Assembly: GCA_934426285.1 (NCBI GenBank)
Contig: CAKRYE010000078.1
Coordinates: 1-7,699 of the forward strand
From: an uncultured Blautia sp.
GTDB taxonomy: Bacteria > Bacillota > Clostridia > Lachnospirales > Lachnospiraceae
Direction: 5' to 3'
Length of the DNA stretch: 7,699 nt
The notes under the pieces were generated by a model. That model saw only the letters and a list, made by a program, of their open reading frames with translations, made no database searches and had not been told where the DNA came from. Position 1 is the stretch's first letter. Every line of letters begins with the position of its first letter. The translations under genes and the position numbers were made by a program. Of this stretch, positions 6,164 to 7,699 are shown piece after piece.

Positions 6164-7447
6164 TTATTTTTTTAATGCAAGAACCGCCATTCCTTCTTTT
6201 CCAGGTAATGAAACTTCTACTTCTCCGCTCACGGATTCTAATACTCTTTCTCTTGTCATCTCCCAGATATCGATCACTTCTACATCATATTCGTTTTCCA
6301 CTGGAAGATTCAGTTTTCCAACAGTAGTACAATGTTTTCCGTAATAAACCATGTATGCTTCATCCTTATAATTTCCAGCCTGCTCTCTTGCCAGATTCAT
6401 CAGTGCTCTGGCCTCGTCCCATGGTACTCTTAACAATAATCTCATAAATGGAATCTGTTTCTGTTCTTCTGGGATCATTGTTTTCATGCCTTCAAATTCT
6501 TCTTCTGTATAATCCATCCCACTAAATGTAAGCGGTCCAGGCAATGATTCAAGAATCTCACGTAAAAATCCGATTCTTTTCGGACTTTCTCCAATCAGTT
6601 TTCCACCTTTGCTCCACCAGAGAATGTCATTTTCATTTGCAAAAGTTTCTCCATGTGAGCAGTATCCCCCTTGCATACACACTGTCCAAAAGCGATGCAC
6701 CATCTCAAAACCGGACAGATTTCCCCAATGCATTGGAATATTTCCTTCATATCCACATTCGTCAACAATCAATGGTTTCTTATATTTTTTTATCATTGCA
6801 GATAGTTCTTCCAATTGGTTTGTCTGTAGACAAATATGTGTCGTATACGGATTGGAAAAATCCCACGGATGTATCATATGATGATTGCTTAACAAATGTC
6901 CATATGCATCCTGCTTATGTATAAATTCTGCAAAACATTCCCAGTCTTCCTGGTTATATGCCATCAAGTCATATTCATTTGCAAGACTCCACCAGAGATT
7001 TGGCAACGGGCTTAAGCGTTTCACAGCATACTCAAGATACTCCAGAGCTTCTTCTCTCATAAGATTGGAAAATCCCCACTTATCATACGAATGAAACAGG
7101 ATCAAATCACACTGAATACCAAGTGCTCCAAGTCTTTTAATATATGTTTCTAAACGATGCCAGAATTCTTCACATGGTTTTTTCATATCCCATTTTCCAT
7201 CTGTTTTTTCAAATGGGAAGTACTGCGGCTCTTCTTTATTATAATCATAGTATTTTGGAAATACACACATTCTCACTTTATTAAAAGGAGATTTTTCAAG
7301 TGTAGCAAAGGTTTCTTCAATCAGCTCTTTATTCTGATATGCCAATGCATAAATCGTTGTTCCAAAAGGATAAAATATGGTTCCATCTTCATAAGAAAAA
7401 TGAGTTTCTTTTACAATTATTTTTCCCTGTTTTTTTATTGTATTCAT
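6164..7447 (-). CDS. Clan GH-A glycoside hydrolase, DUF5605-type, short form
   Basis: The 427-residue protein is a TIM-barrel glycosidase-like enzyme resembling DUF5605 proteins of gut Firmicutes. It begins with FYPFGTT (25-31). The likely acid/base is Glu158 in WWSLANEYD and the likely nucleophile Glu230 in LIVDECGYEG, the usual strand 4 and strand 7 glutamates of clan GH-A. Other conserved-looking stretches are HSYDKWGFS (119-127), CSHGETF (263-269) and LWWSKGGKLIGESPKR (276-291). A small C-terminal beta domain covers about 335-427. The N-terminal DUF5060 beta domain that often precedes this barrel is absent, and there is no signal peptide, so it is cytoplasmic. The start is ATG 7447: AGGAGG (7454-7459) lies 6 nt upstream, and the in-frame ATG at 7462 would place that sequence inside the coding region. 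The substrate is unknown; the rhamnosidase beside it suggests a rhamnose-containing glycoside, and apiosidase-like (DUF4038/GH140) activity is one possibility. Confidence 0.85.
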   Translation of the reverse strand: MNTIKKQGKIIVKETHFSYEDGTIFYPFGTTIYALAYQNKELIEETFATLEKSPFNKVRMCVFPKYYDYNKEEPQYFPFEKTDGKWDMKKPCEEFWHRLETYIKRLGALGIQCDLILFHSYDKWGFSNLMREEALEYLEYAVKRLSPLPNLWWSLANEYDLMAYNQEDWECFAEFIHKQDAYGHLLSNHHMIHPWDFSNPYTTHICLQTNQLEELSAMIKKYKKPLIVDECGYEGNIPMHWGNLSGFEMVHRFWTVCMQGGYCSHGETFANENDILWWSKGGKLIGESPKRIGFLREILESLPGPLTFSGMDYTEEEFEGMKTMIPEEQKQIPFMRLLLRVPWDEARALMNLAREQAGNYKDEAYMVYYGKHCTTVGKLNLPVENEYDVEVIDIWEMTRERVLESVSGEVEVSLPGKEGMAVLALKK

Positions 7448-7476
7448 TTTCAGCCTCCTCATATTTTCTGATTGGC

Positions 7477-7511
7477 AAAAAGGGACAGAACCTTATTGTC
7501 AGCTCCGTCCC
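7477..7511 (-). terminator. Intrinsic terminator or attenuator between symporter and GH-A hydrolase genes
   Basis: Read on the minus strand, GGGACGGAGC (7502-7511) pairs with GTTCTGTCCC (7482-7491), a 10-bp stem with two G-U pairs and a 10-nt loop, followed at once by five T (7477-7481). It begins 14 bp after the symporter stop codon and ends 17 bp before the AGGAGG of the next gene, which leaves no room for a promoter between them. Confidence 0.75.
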
Positions 7512-7525
7512 CTCGTTGTTATTCT

Positions 7526-7699
7526 TTATTTTGCTTCTTTTCTTTTCTGTAGCTCTGCCATGATCTCAGGATATCTCTTCTCAAGGTCATTCTTCATAAG
7601 ACAGATAAACATGATCACAAAAATTGCAAGAGGAATATAGATGGAAAATGCAAAGATTGCCACATCAACAGAGCCAGGCTGAGTTGCCAGAGATGCCTG
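7526..7699 (-). CDS. C-terminal end of a GPH/MelB-type sugar symporter (5' part outside window)
   Basis: The last 57 codons of a gene that enters from the right edge are visible. They encode one hydrophobic helix (about VAIFAFSIYIPLAIFVIMFICL), which would be the last membrane segment, followed by a charged cytoplasmic tail with YPEIMAELQKRK. A final transmembrane helix with a tail of the form L-x-K-x-YPxIxxEL is typical of the glycoside-pentoside-hexuronide:cation symporter family, which imports sugars with sodium or protons. It is upstream of, and co-directional with, the two cytoplasmic hydrolases, so it probably imports their substrate. With so little of the protein visible, another major-facilitator-like carrier cannot be excluded. 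The stop is TAA at 7526-7528. Confidence 0.75.
   Translation of the reverse strand, partial: QASLATQPGSVDVAIFAFSIYIPLAIFVIMFICLMKNDLEKRYPEIMAELQKRKEAK

Noticed and set aside
6131..6170. Hairpin plus T-rich stretch as a plus-strand terminator
   Set aside because: No plus-strand gene ends here, and the T-run is the complement of the lysine codons and stop at the end of the GH-A gene.
7445..7462. ATG start at 7462 for the GH-A hydrolase
   Set aside because: It would put the AGGAGG sequence inside the coding region; ATG 7447 has it at 6 nt.
1..7699. Transposon, prophage, CRISPR or RNA gene
   Set aside because: No transposase, integrase, regularly spaced repeat, tRNA-like or rRNA-like sequence was seen on either strand.

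Overview
The window looks like chromosomal DNA from an anaerobic gut Firmicute, most probably Lachnospiraceae. The grounds are moderate to low GC, AGGAGG-type ribosome binding sites, a Csp-like subtilase of the kind common in Clostridia, a DUF4143-type AAA ATPase and a GPH-transporter/glycosidase cluster. This placement is inference from gene content; no rRNA or tRNA is present to confirm it. All five genes lie on the minus strand, so transcription runs from high to low coordinates.

Right half (about 3217-7699) is a carbohydrate-use cluster. In transcription order it holds the C-terminal end of a GPH/MelB-type sugar symporter (cut by the window edge at 7699), a hairpin terminator or attenuator, a clan GH-A glycoside hydrolase of the DUF5605 group, an 84-bp palindrome-rich intergenic element, and a complete GH78 alpha-L-rhamnosidase. 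Two hairpins follow the last gene. Neither hydrolase has a signal peptide, so the natural reading is that a rhamnose-containing oligosaccharide or glycoside enters through the symporter and is cut in the cytoplasm. The substrate is not determined by the sequence.

Middle (2977-3309) is a 333-bp gene-poor spacer. It contains the two hairpins that close the sugar cluster, a 14-codon ORF with a good Shine-Dalgarno sequence, and a strong sigma-A promoter for the ATPase with a short inverted repeat on each side.

Left half (1-2976) contains a monocistronic-looking AAA ATPase with the DUF4143 architecture (417 aa) and, after a short spacer, the first 530 codons of a CspA/CspB-like S8 peptidase with an intact catalytic triad; its 3' end lies outside the window. 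These two genes have no obvious functional link to the sugar cluster.

I found no CRISPR array, transposase, integrase, tRNA or rRNA. No clearly new multi-gene system is visible. The features most worth a second look are the extra helical C-terminal module on the rhamnosidase, the intergenic palindromic element, the terminator placed between symporter and hydrolase genes, and the short form of the GH-A hydrolase.
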